Assembly: GCA_003526065.1 (NCBI GenBank)
Contig: DQBD01000199.1
Span: forward strand, 1-7,082
Length of the DNA stretch: 7,082 bases
Direction of reading: 5' to 3'
Source: Gammaproteobacteria bacterium
GTDB lineage: Bacteria; Pseudomonadota; Gammaproteobacteria; Immundisolibacterales; Immundisolibacteraceae
The translations under genes were made by a program, and so were the position numbers. Positions 6,930-7,082 of this stretch are shown piece by piece. A model generated the notes under the pieces. The model made no database searches and was not told the origin of the DNA. It saw nothing but the letters and a program-made list of their open reading frames with translations. Within the stretch, counting starts at the first letter, position 1; the number at the start of each line of letters is the position of its first letter.

Positions 6930-7082
6930 TCAGCTGGCCTGGCTGCGCTGCGTCAGCTTCTCGCGGATGCGCGCTGCCTTGCCCTCGCGGCCACGCAGGT
7001 AGTACAGCTTGGCCCGACGCACGCGACCGCGGCGCTTGACGTCGATGTTCTGGATCTGCGGGCTGTAGGTCTGGAACACGCG
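6930..7082 (-). CDS. rplS: 50S ribosomal protein L19, C-terminal part
   Basis: The frame enters from the right edge and codes 50 residues before TGA at 6930-6932. [19 protein letters not shown] and then [18 protein letters not shown] match the C-terminal half of ribosomal protein L19, in E. coli a protein of 115 residues at the subunit interface of the 50S ribosome. The tail continues [11 protein letters not shown], a few residues beyond the E. coli end. The N-terminal half and the other genes usual in this operon (rpsP, rimM, trmD) would lie beyond the window. Only 20 bases separate its stop from the ogt start, and no terminator hairpin with a T-run is visible, so transcription probably continues. 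Confidence 0.96.
   Translation of the reverse strand, partial: RVFQTYSPQIQNIDVKRRGRVRRAKLYYLRGREGKAARIREKLTQRSQAS

Noticed and set aside
1..7082. CRISPR arrays, tRNA or rRNA genes, insertion sequences, or phage integration
   Set aside because: No repeat-spacer pattern, cloverleaf, transposase or att-like direct repeats were seen; XerD here is the housekeeping recombinase with rplS/dsbC neighbours, not a phage integrase.

Overview
The window looks like chromosome from a high-GC gammaproteobacterium. The best evidence is the minus-strand cluster at the right end: the ribosomal protein L19 gene (rplS, C-terminal part only), then an O6-alkylguanine DNA alkyltransferase (ogt type), then xerD, then dsbC. 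The xerD-dsbC pair close to rplS is a familiar gammaproteobacterial arrangement. No species call can be supported, and nothing here marks the region as a recent acquisition: base composition and codon use look uniformly GC-rich throughout.

Left part, plus strand (about 1-4752): three closely spaced genes that probably form one transcription unit. The first encodes a 787-residue RND/MMPL-type inner-membrane exporter (88-2451). The second encodes an FmdA/AmdA-family acetamidase/formamidase-like hydrolase carrying a four-cysteine zinc-ribbon-like insert (2523-3854, with an alternative start at 2499). The third encodes a small multi-pass membrane protein of unknown function that looks like an internal duplication (3925-4752). 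An open frame ending at 81 may be the tail of a further upstream gene. The gap after the exporter contains a compact inverted repeat with three copies of one half-site.

Right part, minus strand (7082 to 4737): rplS > ogt > xerD > dsbC. Gaps are very short or negative and I see no intrinsic terminator between them, so they probably share readthrough transcription from the L19 operon. The products act separately: translation, direct repair of alkylated DNA, chromosome dimer resolution, and periplasmic disulfide isomerisation. The two transcription units converge, and the last coding bases of the membrane protein and of dsbC overlap by 16 bp, leaving no room for a conventional terminator between them.

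The right half is ordinary housekeeping sequence. The less usual part is the left operon, where an exporter, a zinc-ribbon amidase-like enzyme and a duplicated membrane protein sit together. A shared substrate is an inference from this arrangement only; the sequence does not show what the substrate is.
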